Shown in pieces: positions 35,175 to 46,130 of a DNA stretch of 64,000 nucleotides. Below the pieces are notes generated by a model. The model ran no database searches and was not told the origin of the DNA. It saw nothing but the letters and a program-made list of their open reading frames with translations. Position numbers and translations under genes: made by a program. The DNA is from Apoderus coryli (taxonomy: Eukaryota > Arthropoda > Insecta > Coleoptera > Attelabidae). Position 1 is the first letter of the stretch. Every line of letters starts with the position of its first letter. Location of the stretch: positions 15,128,001-15,192,000 of the forward strand of contig OU452204.1 of assembly GCA_911728435.2 (NCBI GenBank), in the 5' to 3' direction.

Positions 35175-35385
35175 AATTCAAAACTACTATCAGATTTCCT
35201 CTATCAGATCTAGTTTTTTAGATACGCTATACTGGCTTCTTTGGAAGAAAATCATTTGGTTTTTTAAAGTACATGTAGTTTCCATCACAAAAATTAGTAT
35301 CTCATACAACTAAAGTATTTAATTATGAAGTAAATAAACATACATTAAAGGCATATCAGTTAAAAATTTTCGTTTGTATGATTTC

Positions 35386-35700
35386 CTAACAGTAGTCGGC
35401 CATCATACCCCCATCTTCCCTGATACCGTTCTTCCATCGTCTTGATGTCCAGATGAAACTTTTCTCCCTGTTCTTCACCATATAGTCACCTAAGTTGTGT
35501 GGGAATCGATCTAAGTGGTTGCGGAGATAGTGAACTTTTATGCCCATGTTGCAACCCAGACTAGGAAAGTTAGACAGCATATCTTCCACAATGTAATTCT
35601 CTGCTTTATGTTTGCCCAAAAAATTTTGAACGACTTTAGCAAATGAGCACCAGGCATTAGATTCAAAGTCGTTCATTGATTCGATAAATTGAGGGTCGTT
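35386..35700 (-). pseudogene. Fragment of multi-copy arthropod protein, 3' part
   Basis: The minus strand reads NDPQFIESMNDFESNAWCSF, VVQNFLGKHKAENYIVEDML, LGCNMGIKVHYLRNHLDRFP and MMADYC. I recall similar blocks (FLGNHKAENY, HFLHSHLDFFP, ADYCW) from many uncharacterised, repeated arthropod proteins, but I cannot name the family. The 5' continuation lies beyond the inserted LINE at 37808-37930. It ends at a stop right after ADYC. Confidence 0.5.
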
Positions 35701-35707
35701 ATAAGTT

Positions 35708-37800
35708 GTTGGGTCAGACCATAATCCGCTAATTTCCTACGTCCAAGTAAATCTTAAGCGAAGTAGAAAGCCGCGTGGCACTGCAAGGTTAGACACGAAG
35801 AAACTTAAAGAGGGGACCATTAAAGAAGGTGTCCAACAAGCAATACATTCCAACCTTGCGAAAGTTAACCTTGAATCCGAAGATATTGACAATCAATGGG
35901 AATCCCTCAAAACCTGCATTCTTTCCCCCTGCCAAGAGTTACTAGCACCTTCTAAAAAGATAAATAAAGAATGGATTACTCAGGAAATTTTATTTCTGAT
36001 GGACCAACGAAGGAAATACAAGAACAACGAAACAAAATATAGGGAAACCCAGAAAAAGATAAGAACAAAAATAAGGATAGCAAAAGAACGTTTCTATGAA
36101 GAAAAATGCAAGGAAATAGAAGAGCTGCAACGCAGATTTGACTTGTATAACCTACATAAGAAGATAAAAGAATTGGCAGGTCTCAGAAAAGGAAAGATTA
36201 CTACAATCCTCTTAGATAAAAATGGGAAAACACTATCAAACACAGAAGACAAACTGAAGAGATGGCAGGAATATATAAAAGACCTTTTCGACGATGTGAG
36301 AAATATCACATCCGTAGCTAGGGTAGGACTGGAAGACACAGGTCCCGAAATCACGAAGGACGAAGTCACCCACACACTAAACAACATGAGCAACGGTAAA
36401 TCTCCTGGGCCCGCCGGAATTCCTATCGACATTCTTAAGATCATAAGTGATCAAGATATGGATGTCGTGGTGAGACTCTTGAACAGCGTCTATGAGTCTG
36501 GAAAACTACCAAAGGAATGGCTCTCATCAGTCTTCATATGTTTACCGAAAAAATCGGGTGCAAAAGAGTGCAGTGACCATCGTACCATAAGCCTCATGTC
36601 CCACACTTTGAAACTACTGTTAAAAATTATACTCAACCGCATCCACCAGAAACTCGATCTGGATATAAGTGACAGTCAGTTTGGCTTTCGCAAAGGATTA
36701 GGTACAAGAGAAGCACTATTCGCATTCAACGTAATAGTGCAGCGATGCCTAGATGTTAATCAGGACGTATATGCCTGCTTCATCGACTAATATAAGGTGT
36801 TTGACAGGGTCCGCCACGACCAGTTGATGGAAATATTACAATGTAAAAACCTAGACCACCAAGACCTGCAAATCATCTCAAATCTCTATTACAACCAAAA
36901 TGCCATCGTCAAAGTAGATCAACAAAATTCTGGCACCATCTCAATAAAGAGAGGTGTACGTCAAGGTTGTGTTGTGTCACCTATTTTGTTTAATGCCTAC
37001 TCTGAAGAGATTCTAAAAAGGGCAATGGAAAATGACAGTGCAGGAATAAAAGTAAATGGTGTGCCTATAGTTGTTCTAAGATACGCTGATGATACCGTAA
37101 TTTTAACGGAAAACCTGGAAGATCTACAAAGAATCATGGACAAACTAGTTCGATATAGCGAAGAATACGGCCTTACACTCAACGTAAACAAAACAAAGTT
37201 CATGAAAATAACAAAGAAGGCCCAGACTAACAACGAACAGATAATCGTCAAAGGTGAACCCATCGAACAGGTAGAGAAGTATACTTATCTTGGAGCAACA
37301 GTTACTTGTAATAACGACTACTCGAAAGAAATAAAAGCACGCATAGAAATAGCAAGGTCCAATTTCAAAAGCATGAGAAGAGTTTTGTGCAATAGAGGTC
37401 TAAGCCTAAAACTGAGACTGAGACTAGTAGAAGCTTTTGAAATGTGGGTGTACAGAAGAGTACTGAAGGTGTCATGGGTCGATCGGATAACTAACTTAGA
37501 AATACTTGAGCGACTAAACATAGAAAGAGAGTTGTTAATAACAATTAAAAGCAGAAAACTGCAGTATCTCGGCCATGTGACTCGTGGACCAAGATACGCC
37601 TTACTTCAATTGATAATGCAGGGAAGGATCCAAGGTACAAGAAGCGTGGGTAGAAGAAGGATATCCTGGTTGAGAAACTTGAGAGAGTGGTTTGGATGTT
37701 CCTCGATAGAGCTTTTTAGAGCAGCTGCATCCAAAATAAGAATTGCCATGATGATCGCCAATCTTCGTCGAGGAGATGGCACCTAGAGAGAGAGAGAGAG
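35708..37800 (+). mobile_element. RTE-like LINE, 5'-truncated, with 7-bp TSD
   Basis: The insertion is bounded by ATAAGTT at 35701-35707 and ATAAGTT at 37801-37807. The 5' end is truncated within the endonuclease. The 3' end is an (AG)n tract (37783-37800), a usual tail for this LINE type. It landed in the minus-strand gene fragment, whose protein blocks join cleanly if it is removed. Confidence 0.85.
35709..37786 (+). pseudogene. RTE-like endonuclease/reverse transcriptase
   Basis: One frame is open throughout except for a single TAA at 36788-36790. It begins inside the AP-endonuclease at GSDHNPLISYVQVNLKR, with the catalytic SDH. RT blocks follow: GKSPGPAGIPIDILK, LPKEWLSSVFICLPKKSG, SQFGFRKGLGT, then FID-stop-YKVFDRVRHDQL (motif A), VRQGCVVSPILFNAY (motif B), LRYADDTVIL (motif C) and KYTYLGATV. 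The C-terminus has WVYRRVLKVSWVDRITNLEI and LQYLGHVTR. Compared with the relative at 16757, about 26 residues (the LYGAECWTL block) are missing in frame after RLRLV. The stop replaces an aromatic residue in motif A. Confidence 0.85.
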
Positions 37801-37807
37801 ATAAGTT

Positions 37808-37930
37808 TTTTTATCTGAAGACCATCAAATATGCCTGCTTTCAATTTTTCAGTGCTGAGCCCAGATACAAATACAGCTGTGAACTGAACGTACTGAACTA
37901 GGTCTGAAATAGAATCAAAAATAAAAAAGT
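37808..37930 (-). pseudogene. Fragment of multi-copy arthropod protein, 5' part
   Basis: The minus strand reads STEKLKAGIFDGLQIKKLI, which joins to TYNDPQFIES at 35700 once the RTE-like insertion is removed. Upstream, ttttgattctatttcag looks like a 3' splice site, so the fragment may include an intron-exon junction. The family name is unknown to me. Confidence 0.45.
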
Positions 37931-37944
37931 TATCCCACATAACT

Positions 37945-39260
37945 GTTATAGCGCAGCTGGCCGTTATATACAGTGTGTCCCGGGATTGAATGCACGTAAT
38001 GTGTAAATAACAAAAAATTTTCGACTTGAAAGTTGACCTTTTGGGGATCAGCCCTGCTTGGTCTAAAACTACGAAGTTGAAAAAATCAGTCCGATTAATT
38101 AATGTACAGGACTGTTTTTACAATGAATGCTCAAAAATTATCAAGTTGCCGATCAAAATGAAAATTGATAATCTGTCATAACTTTTAATTCTGAACACCT
38201 TTTCTAAGTAAACATTTTTAATATTTTTAACAACAAAGGTAATTTCCTCTTGATAACCGTGTACATTAATCAATCGGACTAATTTTTTCAACTTCGTAGT
38301 TTTAGCCCAAGCTGATCCCCAAAAGGTCAACTTTCAAGGTGAAATTTTTTTGTCATTTACCCCTTACGTGCACTCAATCCGTGGACACACTGTATACTGA
38401 TTTTCAAAAGGCCTTTGACCGCATAGACCACTATCTTCTTCTCTAGGAGCTCAGAATATGCGGATTGTCGGTTCCATTTGTGAATCTGTTTCAGTCCTAT
38501 CTTATGAGCAGATCGCAGTCAGATTTACTCCCAATACGGGGTAACCCAAGGATCTAACCTTGGTCCGTTACTCTTTTTAATATTTATAGATGACCTACTC
38601 AAGGTTATTGGTATCTGGCTTGTTTCTGCCGACGAAGTCCTTCACTGCGGTAGATTCTTTCAGTGATTGCGATACATTGCAAGAGAATATGGAATTAATA
38701 AATTAAATCAAATGATATGAGTCAACCTTTCATAGAATTAAGAACACAATTCTCTTTCAATCAAATAAATAAATAAAGATATACTGCGGTGCGTGTCCAA
38801 AGTCACTGATTTGGGTGTTGTCTTCGATACCAAATTCACTTTGCAGCACATTTTTCCTCTGTGTTTCGGTCGGCCTGTAGAGCGTTTGGTTTTGTGTTGC
38901 GGAATGGTAGAGACTTTGGTGTATCCACTTTGAAAATTCTATATCATGCATTGGTTCGTAGCACATTTGAGTTAGCTACATTAATTTGGAATACTAGGTA
39001 CGATTGCTATATTAGAAATTTGGAGTCTGTGTAAAGACGATTTTTGAATTACTTGGCATTTAACCTGCAAGAGGTTCAAGTCATCAAGACTTATTGAACA
39101 GATACAGTATGCGACCTCTTAGTCTACGCAGATTCAATTCACCACTTGAGAGACTGTGAGTATTTACTCTCTACGTTGAATTTTCATATTCCTCGTCCCA
39201 TAGCCCAGGAGTAGTCCTACTCTCAGACTGAGCATGCCCAATTCTAATGTTCTTAGTCAA
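37945..39260 (+). pseudogene. LINE RT relic, 3' part
   Basis: The LINE broken at 35174 resumes with AQLAVI, is split by the MITE at 37969-38394, and continues YTDFQKAFDRIDHYLLL (motif A), LFQSYLMSRSQ, GVTQGSNLGPLLFLIFIDDL (motif B), VTDLGVVFDTKFTLQH, LKILYHALVRSTFELATLIW and NTRYDCYIRNLESV. Many frame changes are present and the YADD block is not clear. A tail with aataaagattatattatta near 39555 may be the 3' end. Confidence 0.75.
37969..38394. mobile_element. MITE with long terminal inverted repeats
   Basis: Ends are TACAGTGTGTCC and GGACACACTGTA, and the inverted arms extend for about 140 bases. It is flanked by TA on both sides, the target site of Tc1/mariner elements. It interrupts the LINE relic between AVI and YTDF. 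No coding capacity. Confidence 0.85.
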
Positions 39261-40363
39261 AGTCCAGTTTGTTATAATATGTGTACTTGTTAAAATTCAG
39301 TTTGTTGTATTGCTGATGGTGATCTGTTCAATGATTCTATATAGGACAAATAATCCAAATGTTCAATTCTTATTTTTTTTTGTCTTTGATTTTTGAATAT
39401 TGATTTCTTTTTTCTTCTCTTTTTATTTTCTTAATTTAAGTTTTTTTTTATTAATTTATTTTATTACTTAGTTTTAGGTAGATACTATGTATTATTTTGA
39501 TTATATTTGTAATTTTCCATTTCCTGTTAGTGGGCCAATAATGGCTTGTTGGAAGAATAAAGATTATATTATTAGGTATTATAAAAATTGAGGTGCCGTT
39601 TTTTTTGTCGATGAGTTTAGAACAAAAAATGGGAAAACGGAATACTGGATTATAACTTAAATACACTTTTGACTCAATCGATCTTAATTAATCACAACGA
39701 TTTGATATCCAAAGCTCCATGAATAAGAGAACAGTGGCAGAATCAGTAGATATAAAAACATATTATAAAAATATACCTATACGATGTACTTAAGTAAACA
39801 CTTGGATTATTAAAAGTCGAATACAGAAGAGTTAAAGTTAAGCAGTAAACAGATACCGTGACACAGATACATAATAATACTACAGTAGGCTTTTCGATAT
39901 TTCCACGTTCTTTGATCAATAAATCACCATCGTTAAATTATACTCACTGATATAATACTATACATAGTAGGTATAATATATTCGGTCTTCTTTTGGAAAT
40001 ATATCTCAGAGTTTTATTCATAAATATAGTAAAGGTAAAGGGAAAAATATCTTTCACATAGGTGATACCAACACAAACATACAATACAACTTATTCATAA
40101 AAGGTGGAAAAAAAAATATTAAACACAATGAAAGCTATTCAGCATACAGGTATAAGTCACCTTAGATTCCTATTTTCCGCATATCATGGTGATTTATATT
40201 ATTTTCGTTTATCGTTCCTACACCTTTTCAGTTCAGAACCGGACTACGTTACCTGGTCTACGGGACAGCGAGGCTGTACCAAATAATATGTTGTTACAAT
40301 TATTTTAATCTTGTATTTTTCTTGAACCTTACAATTTTTGACATTTAATGAATCTTAATGAAT
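39261..40363. other. No gene recognised
   Basis: 39261-39580 is probably LINE 3' UTR. The remainder has no recognised feature. Confidence 0.4.
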
Positions 40364-41335
40364 TCAAGGAAGCTCTCAAGTGTAGTAGCCCAAATAGTCA
40401 TGGAAGATCTTGAAACGCAAATAATAAAATCTTTACAAATCAAACCTGTACTTTTCTACCGATATGTGGATGATTGCATAGCCCTAGTACCAACCAATCA
40501 AATAGAACATATAAAAAATGCATTCAATTCATATCACCCGAATCTAAAATTCACAATAGAGGTAGAAATCAACATTATAAATTTTCTAGATCTTACCCTA
40601 ATTAAAACTGAAAACAAAATGGTACTCTAAACCGACCTGGTCCGAACGTTATACAAATTTTCTATCGAACAACCCATTTAATAAAAAAAAAAGTGTTGTA
40701 ATAGGGTTGGCGGAGAGGGTTATTAAACTAACCGACCCTGAATACAGAACAGAAACATTAAACAAAAGCCAAGTCTGCATTATATAAGAACAACTACCCA
40801 AAAAAATTAGTCCAAAAAATATTCAAAGAACGGATTCAAAAATTTTACAATGACCATAACACTAACAAGATTAAAACCAAGCCACTAAAAAATTATGCTT
40901 CAATACCTTATATTATATTACAATGTAGGTCTATCAGAAAATCTCTGAAACAGATTAAAAAAACATATCATAACAATCTCTCACAAAAACACAAATACAT
41001 TGAAGAACGCAATCTACACAAAACTAAAATCAAAAACACCAAAAATGAAGAATACCCACGTAGTATACAACATACCATGCAAAGACTGTAATGCTACCTA
41101 TATCGGACAAACAAAACAATACTTGGAGAAAAGGTTGACTAATCACAAAAACCCTAATTCAGGACAAACAACACTGAAAAAACATTCGCAATTACACAAC
41201 CATCAATTTGACTTTGACAGAACCACAATATTAACAAAAGAACAAGACAAGCGTAAAAGAGATATATTGGAGACGATTCACATAAAAAAAATCAAAATGA
41301 TAGAACAGACATACAATTTCTCAGCCAAATTATAA
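40364..41335 (+). pseudogene. Penelope-like element 2: RT and GIY-YIG
   Basis: The first frame (from about 40364) reads LSSVVAQIVMEDLE (after RT motif B), FYRYVDDCIALVPTNQ (motif C) and INFLDLTLIKTENKMV. After a stop it continues with KPTWSERYTNFLSNNPFNKK, GLAERVIKLTDPEYRTETL and CRSIRKSLKQIKK. The last frame (to 41335) is an intact-looking GIY-YIG domain: THVVYNIPCKDCNATYIGQT, RLTNHK, and a C-terminal DILETIHIKKIKMIEQT. The 5' half of the RT is missing. It differs strongly from the copy at 6147-7390, so two Penelope lineages are present. Confidence 0.85.
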
Positions 41336-42183
41336 TAATATCATATAACATGGCACACTAGCAATAACAACTAATAAAACGTAAATATTCCAGTCTCAAA
41401 CTTAATAAGTAAAATGACTATGCATAGAAAAAAACTTCGAATATAACCCTCGTAAACGACGTGGTAGTGTTTGATAAAAATAGTAATATAAAACCAAAAC
41501 CGACTGATACCTACACATTAATAAAATAAAAATTTCATTCAAACAAAAATACCCACTAAAAGTGATGTACACAAAAATATTGTTCGATAAAAAAAATGCG
41601 ATGTTGGTAAGGTAAAAAAATAAAAACAGAAAAATGAAACATAATTAAGAATATCTGTAATTTGTACGTTGTGATATTTAAGATCACCTATTTACACCGA
41701 ATGTTCTAGCATAGTCTAATAAATAATATACTAGTCCCCGCACTGTAAGTAAATCCTTTGTTATATTGCGATCTAAATACAGGTGAGAGAAAAGTGAAAA
41801 GGAGAGTAGCGAACAAGTGAAAACTTGCTTTGCTATTGTTTAAATCCCTACGCTTACTTGGTCGACTGTGTATTGTAGACAACACTGCAGTGACTTGTTT
41901 TCAAAACGTACTGAATATGTGACAGAAAATGTACTGAATTCATACAAAATGTATTGAATTGCAAGAAAATCAAAAATCTACTAAGAGTTTTTATTGAAAG
42001 TAGCATTATGTTCATTTCACAATGAGTAATAGGTGAAATAAAATATTTTTTTATTATAGCAAAGAAAATAAATAATAAATAAATTTATTGTTCAAAGAAC
42101 AAAATACATATTTTTACAATTTTTCATATTATTAGTTACCAACAATACCAAATTATAATCAAACATATAATGCATCGGACACC
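41336..42183. other. No gene recognised
   Basis: Probably Penelope 3' flank, then AT-rich sequence. Confidence 0.35.
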
Positions 42184-42309
42184 CGATAATAATTGTTTAG
42201 AATAAAATATGTTCTCCACCATAGCTACATTTAGACTATTTCTATATTTGTTTTTAATCATACAAAGTATACAAAATATTCTTTCAGATGCAGAAGTACC
42301 AGGTGTAAG
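42184..42309 (-). pseudogene. hAT transposase dimerisation-domain relic
   Basis: The minus strand reads LTPGTSASERIFCILCMIKN then KYRNSLNVAMVENIFYSKQL. This matches the hAT C-terminal dimerisation block (P-x-T-x-x-x-S-E-R-x-F-S, then I-K-x-x-x-R-x-x-L). The catalytic domain was not seen nearby. Confidence 0.65.
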
Positions 42310-43459
42310 CTGATAATTAAATTTGAAAAAACTGCTGCAAAATTACCATTTGTAGCAGATCTAAACTAGCTACTAGAGGGCAGCAATAAGAAAGTTTAAT
42401 TTTATTTTAATTTTATTTCAGATGAATCATCGATCTGATAACTAAATACCTTCAATCGTTGACAATCCTTAAAAGGCGATAGCCATCGGAGTACGATTGT
42501 TCATTGCTATTATATTTTCGTTGGAGAAGCACTGGTCAAGAATTATTGTGCATCAATCACGCAAATAACGTTTACACGAATTCATTTGTGCCTATATTGA
42601 TAATTGTACTCAAGTGTGTTATAATTTTTTACCAAATTACAATAAGTTGAAGATACAGCGAATTCAGGATAGCCTTAGCCAATTTGACTTATTGTTAGAG
42701 TTGCTCGTATCGATAATTTCAACCATTTTTTCAACCAAATCCACGTTACTATATTCCAATAACTTGAGAGATTGACTTTTCAATGTCATAAATTCGGCAA
42801 TATTGCATCCATAAAATCTCCATCTTTAACAGTATAATCTCTTGTTGATTTTCCCTATACACTCATCTAATCCCATTGTTATTCTAATAAAACAGCCACT
42901 TAAGCAGGGCTGTTTGGATATTTTTCAAAAAAGAATAAAGGGCGATGTAAAAGTTTTAAGTACCTAGCTATAAATTTTTTTTAATGGAAAAATCTCTGAC
43001 GCTCGCTCGCTTATTTAAGCATTACGCGCGTAAGTTTTTCACTTAACCTCTCACTTAAAGCCGACATTTAATGGACATTGAAAATTTATAATGTGTTATC
43101 GAATAATATTAAAGCGTTGCGTTGGTGATTTTTAACGTCTTATCTCAACTGTATTTACAATCTTAATGTAGACTTGGTGGTTTTTATGATGTTTCTATAG
43201 ATATCCAAGTGTTTTATTGTAGATATTTCGTATGCCACATTAATAGTGGTGTACTTAATAGTATATTATACGATTCACAGTTTTAAAGATCTTAAAAGTA
43301 ATTTAGGATCTTCTTGTTGTTTCTAGTTTTAGGGTTGTATTTATTAATTTTTTCTCCCACCGTCTCATACAATTCTCTTACTGTACGAAAATTAATGGGT
43401 TGTAAGCAACACTTTTTCTCCTAGGATTAAAAGTTTTAAACTTTAAACCCTAAAACCCG
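42310..43459. other. No gene recognised
   Basis: Nothing supportable on either strand. Confidence 0.35.
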
Positions 43460-43830
43460 TTGCGCGTGATGGTAGGTCGCGTTATCGTCCATAAACAACA
43501 ACAAAAATCTCCTCTTTTTAAACGAACAACTGGGTTTAACACGGAATCAATTTACCACATGATCATTCCACATTATGCATCCACAAAACATTGTACTGCC
43601 ATCTTGAAACAGGAGAACTTGTCAGTAACCAGCGAAATTCGCCAAACATGTACCCGACGATCTTCCGACACTAAAGCAACTCTAGTTGTCATTCTGGCAT
43701 TGATCCAAACCCCAGTTTCGGTGTTCACGGCACCGGTACCTTTGTTATGATTGGTAAGTTTACGGCTAATTAGGTTGTCCTCATGAAGTCATGTTCTAAT
43801 GGTTTGACCAGTTAGTTCAATTTGATGCAC
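43460..43830 (-). pseudogene. Tc1-like transposase relic
   Basis: The minus strand contains TIRT, stop, LHEDNLISRKLTN, which fits the second helix-turn-helix. It continues with TRVALVSEDRRVHVWRI, the block after the first aspartate (usually DESRF..L..DRR..VWR), then FKMAVQCFVDA and CGMIMW. The catalytic core is otherwise lost. Confidence 0.55.
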
Positions 43831-43892
43831 CTTTTGAAATTGCTGTGTGTAATAATAGACCTTTTCAGAATTAGGCTTTAATTCGCATATCT

Positions 43893-43980
43893 TGACATAA
43901 GTTGACAGTTTTAACATAAACAAGAATTAACAAATATAACAACAATAATTGAAAGTATACAATATGATTGATATATAACA
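43893..43980 (-). repeat. 3' LTR of gypsy relic
   Basis: An 88-base TG...CA unit, nearly identical to 45268-45357 and 47876-47965. Confidence 0.7.
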
Positions 43981-43999
43981 TTCACCCGGAGCTGCTTTC

Positions 44000-45267
44000 T
44001 CAAGAACACGTTAAATACTCCGGTTTCTTTTTATTTCTCGTGGATTTACGCAAAGGCTGGTCTTGATTGCCGTTCTAATCGTTCGTGGTCGATTGTTGTT
44101 CTTCAACGTTATACTTGTTTGTTATCGAAGCTTCTTCTTCCCTTTCTTCATGAGTACTAGATTGGCAATCCCATTGACTATTCGTTGGTTGGTCTTTTTC
44201 ATCATTTTCCAATAATCGTAAGTCACCTCATGGCGCCAAATGTTTCGTGGCAACTGTACCTTCTCTTCCATTGTCGTATCTTATTAAGGCGTAATCAGGA
44301 TTTGCTTCTAAGAGTTCTACTTCTTCAACAAGTGGATCAAATTTACTTCTACGTACAAACTTTTTAAATAAAACTTTGTCAGAATTTTTCATCCATGAAG
44401 AAATAGAAGTTCCACTAGTAGATCGACGTTGGTAAGTAAATAAACGTTCATGAGGAGTATAATTTGTTGATGTACATAACAGACTTCGAATGGAGTGTAA
44501 AGCATCGCGTGGAACCAATTCCCATTGACTTGTCTCAAGTTTACGCGATTTTAATGCAAGGCTTATAGCTTTCCAAATAACACCATTGTATTTTTCGACT
44601 TGACCATTTCCTTGTGGATTATATGGTGTTGTTCGACTTGAGGCTATACCCTTGGAATGTAGGTAGGATATAAATTCTTGAGACGTAAAACTGGTTCCAC
44701 GATCAGAATGTATGTAATTAGGCATTCCAAATAAACAAAACAAATGGTTCAGGCATTCTATGGCAGTTTGGCTAGAAGTATCTGCAAAAGGAAATGCCCA
44801 AGGAAACCGCGAATGTTCATCAACAACTGTAAAGACGAAGAAATTTTTAGAACACGGTATCGGACCCTTAAAATGAATATTTAATCTTTCAAACGGGGCT
44901 GTTGCTTTGATTAAATGACTGTTTTCATCTTTTTTGTAGAATCTAGGTTTAATTTCTGCACATATCGGGCATGCGGCAATCATTGTTTTAATTTCGTCTA
45001 AAGAATGCGGCAAATTTCGAATTTTAATAAAATGATGCATTCGGGTGACCCCAGGATGGCACAATGACGAGTGTAACTCAAAGAGTTTGTTTGTAATATT
45101 ATTGCATATTCTTGAAAAAGCATCAGCTGTCCTATTTGATTTTCCAGGACGCTAGACTATTTCAAATTTGAAACACGAAAGTTCTATGCGCCAACGCATG
45201 ATTTTGTCATTTTTGAATTTATTTGTGTGGTTTGTATTGAACATAAAAGATACTGATTTCTGGCTTT
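44000..45267 (-). pseudogene. Gypsy Pol remnant: RNase H end and integrase
   Basis: In minus orientation the frame opens in RNase H (QKSVSFMFNTNHTN, IMRWRIELSCFKFEIV, stop, RPGKSNRTADAFSRI) and runs into a 278-codon integrase region. That has the zinc-binding HPGV...H...CPIC block and the core NIHFKGPIP, HSDRGTSFTS and GQVEKYNG. The first catalytic Asp (normally NIDFKG) is His. The second Asp and the Glu remain. After LAP-stop-GDLRLLENDEKD and a second stop it ends RKSTRNKKKPEYL at 44000. Three stops plus the D-to-H change mean it is inactive. Confidence 0.85.
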
Positions 45268-45357
45268 TGACATAAGTTGACAGTTTTAACATAAACAAGA
45301 ATTAACAAATATAACAACAATAATTGAAAGTATGATATATATGATTGATATATAACA
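45268..45357 (-). repeat. 5' LTR of gypsy relic
   Basis: A 90-base TG...CA unit abutting the RNase H remnant. Copied again at 47876-47965 within the segmental duplication. Confidence 0.7.
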
Positions 45358-45589
45358 CTGTGTAATGGCCGGGTTTCTACGGGCTATTTGAACAATAAAT
45401 CGATCGTGATTGGTTGTTCTCTTGGACAATTTTCAAGATTTCCAGGTCCTACAGAACACCAATATCGATATAAATCACAGACCTATTTCGGAATCAAGCC
45501 GATTCCATCTTCAGTGGCTATTACACTTTAGTCTTTCATTAAATGGTGATAAATTGGAATATATTCTTTTTATATAATTATGTTGTTGT

Positions 45590-45780
45590 TTTTAAATTAA
45601 TTTAGTAGGACATTAATTTTTTTGTGTTCTCTATTTCTTTTTCATTTTCATTAAAGGATTACTTCTCTCTTTCTCTTTTTCTTTTTTAAGAAATTCAAAG
45701 TAATCCTTTAATGAAAATAAAAAAAAAAAGAGAAAAAAAAACACAAAAAAAATGTAATTAATGTTCTACTAATTTAATCT
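45590..45780. repeat. Palindrome within duplicated segment
   Basis: Arms of about 75 bases (including cattaaaggattact and agtaatcctttaatg) flank a spacer of about 35 bases. The same structure is at about 48200-48390 in copy B. Confidence 0.75.
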
Positions 45781-45919
45781 AAAAACCCCAAAAAGATATT
45801 CATCCTATAAGATCGTGAGGTTTATATATTTAAATGTTTTTCAGGATATTTTAAATCTTAAAATCTAAATTTAAATCTAAAGTCCTCGATAATATTCGAC
45901 AATAAGATATTTGAAAAAG

Positions 45920-46130
45920 ATATGTTTTTGGCGACATCTAATGTGAGCAGGCAATATGCGCGGTGAAACGCAGTTTACAAACGAAGGACGGACAGGAAGT
46001 AACAACTCCATTATATCCTATTGCCAATACTAGATGCGCCCGAATTCATACAATCCCAACATAACTGAAAGTCTTGTTACTTTATGTAACAAGCAATTCG
46101 TAAATAAAGCCTCCCGTTAGGGAATTCTAA
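45920..46130 (+). repeat. Dispersed repeat, same family as 12720
   Basis: It has ggcgacatctaatgtgagc, ctattgccaatactagatgc and caacaagcaattcg blocks. The last block is inverted relative to the 12.7-kb copy and no hammerhead is present. Copied at 48530-48740. Confidence 0.6.

Larger units (their letters stand above)
35175..37944. mobile_element. Insertion into LINE relic
   Basis: This block separates two parts of one LINE. It holds a minus-strand gene fragment (35386-35700 and 37808-37930) that is itself split by an RTE-like element (35708-37800). Removing that element leaves about 670 bases. No TIR or target duplication was recognised at its outer ends. Confidence 0.5.
43893..45357 (-). mobile_element. 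Shrunken gypsy-type LTR element
   Basis: Direct repeats of 88 bases (43893-43980) and 90 bases (45268-45357), each TG...CA, flank a pol remnant. In minus orientation the 5' LTR joins directly to the middle of RNase H without a primer-binding site, gag or RT, while the 3' side keeps the pol end and a purine-containing tract before the LTR. No target duplication was found. LTRs this short recall Mag-type gypsy elements. Confidence 0.7.

Noticed and set aside
36094..37521. Minus-strand frames of 67-116 codons
   Set aside because: They are shadows of the RTE-like reverse transcriptase on the plus strand.
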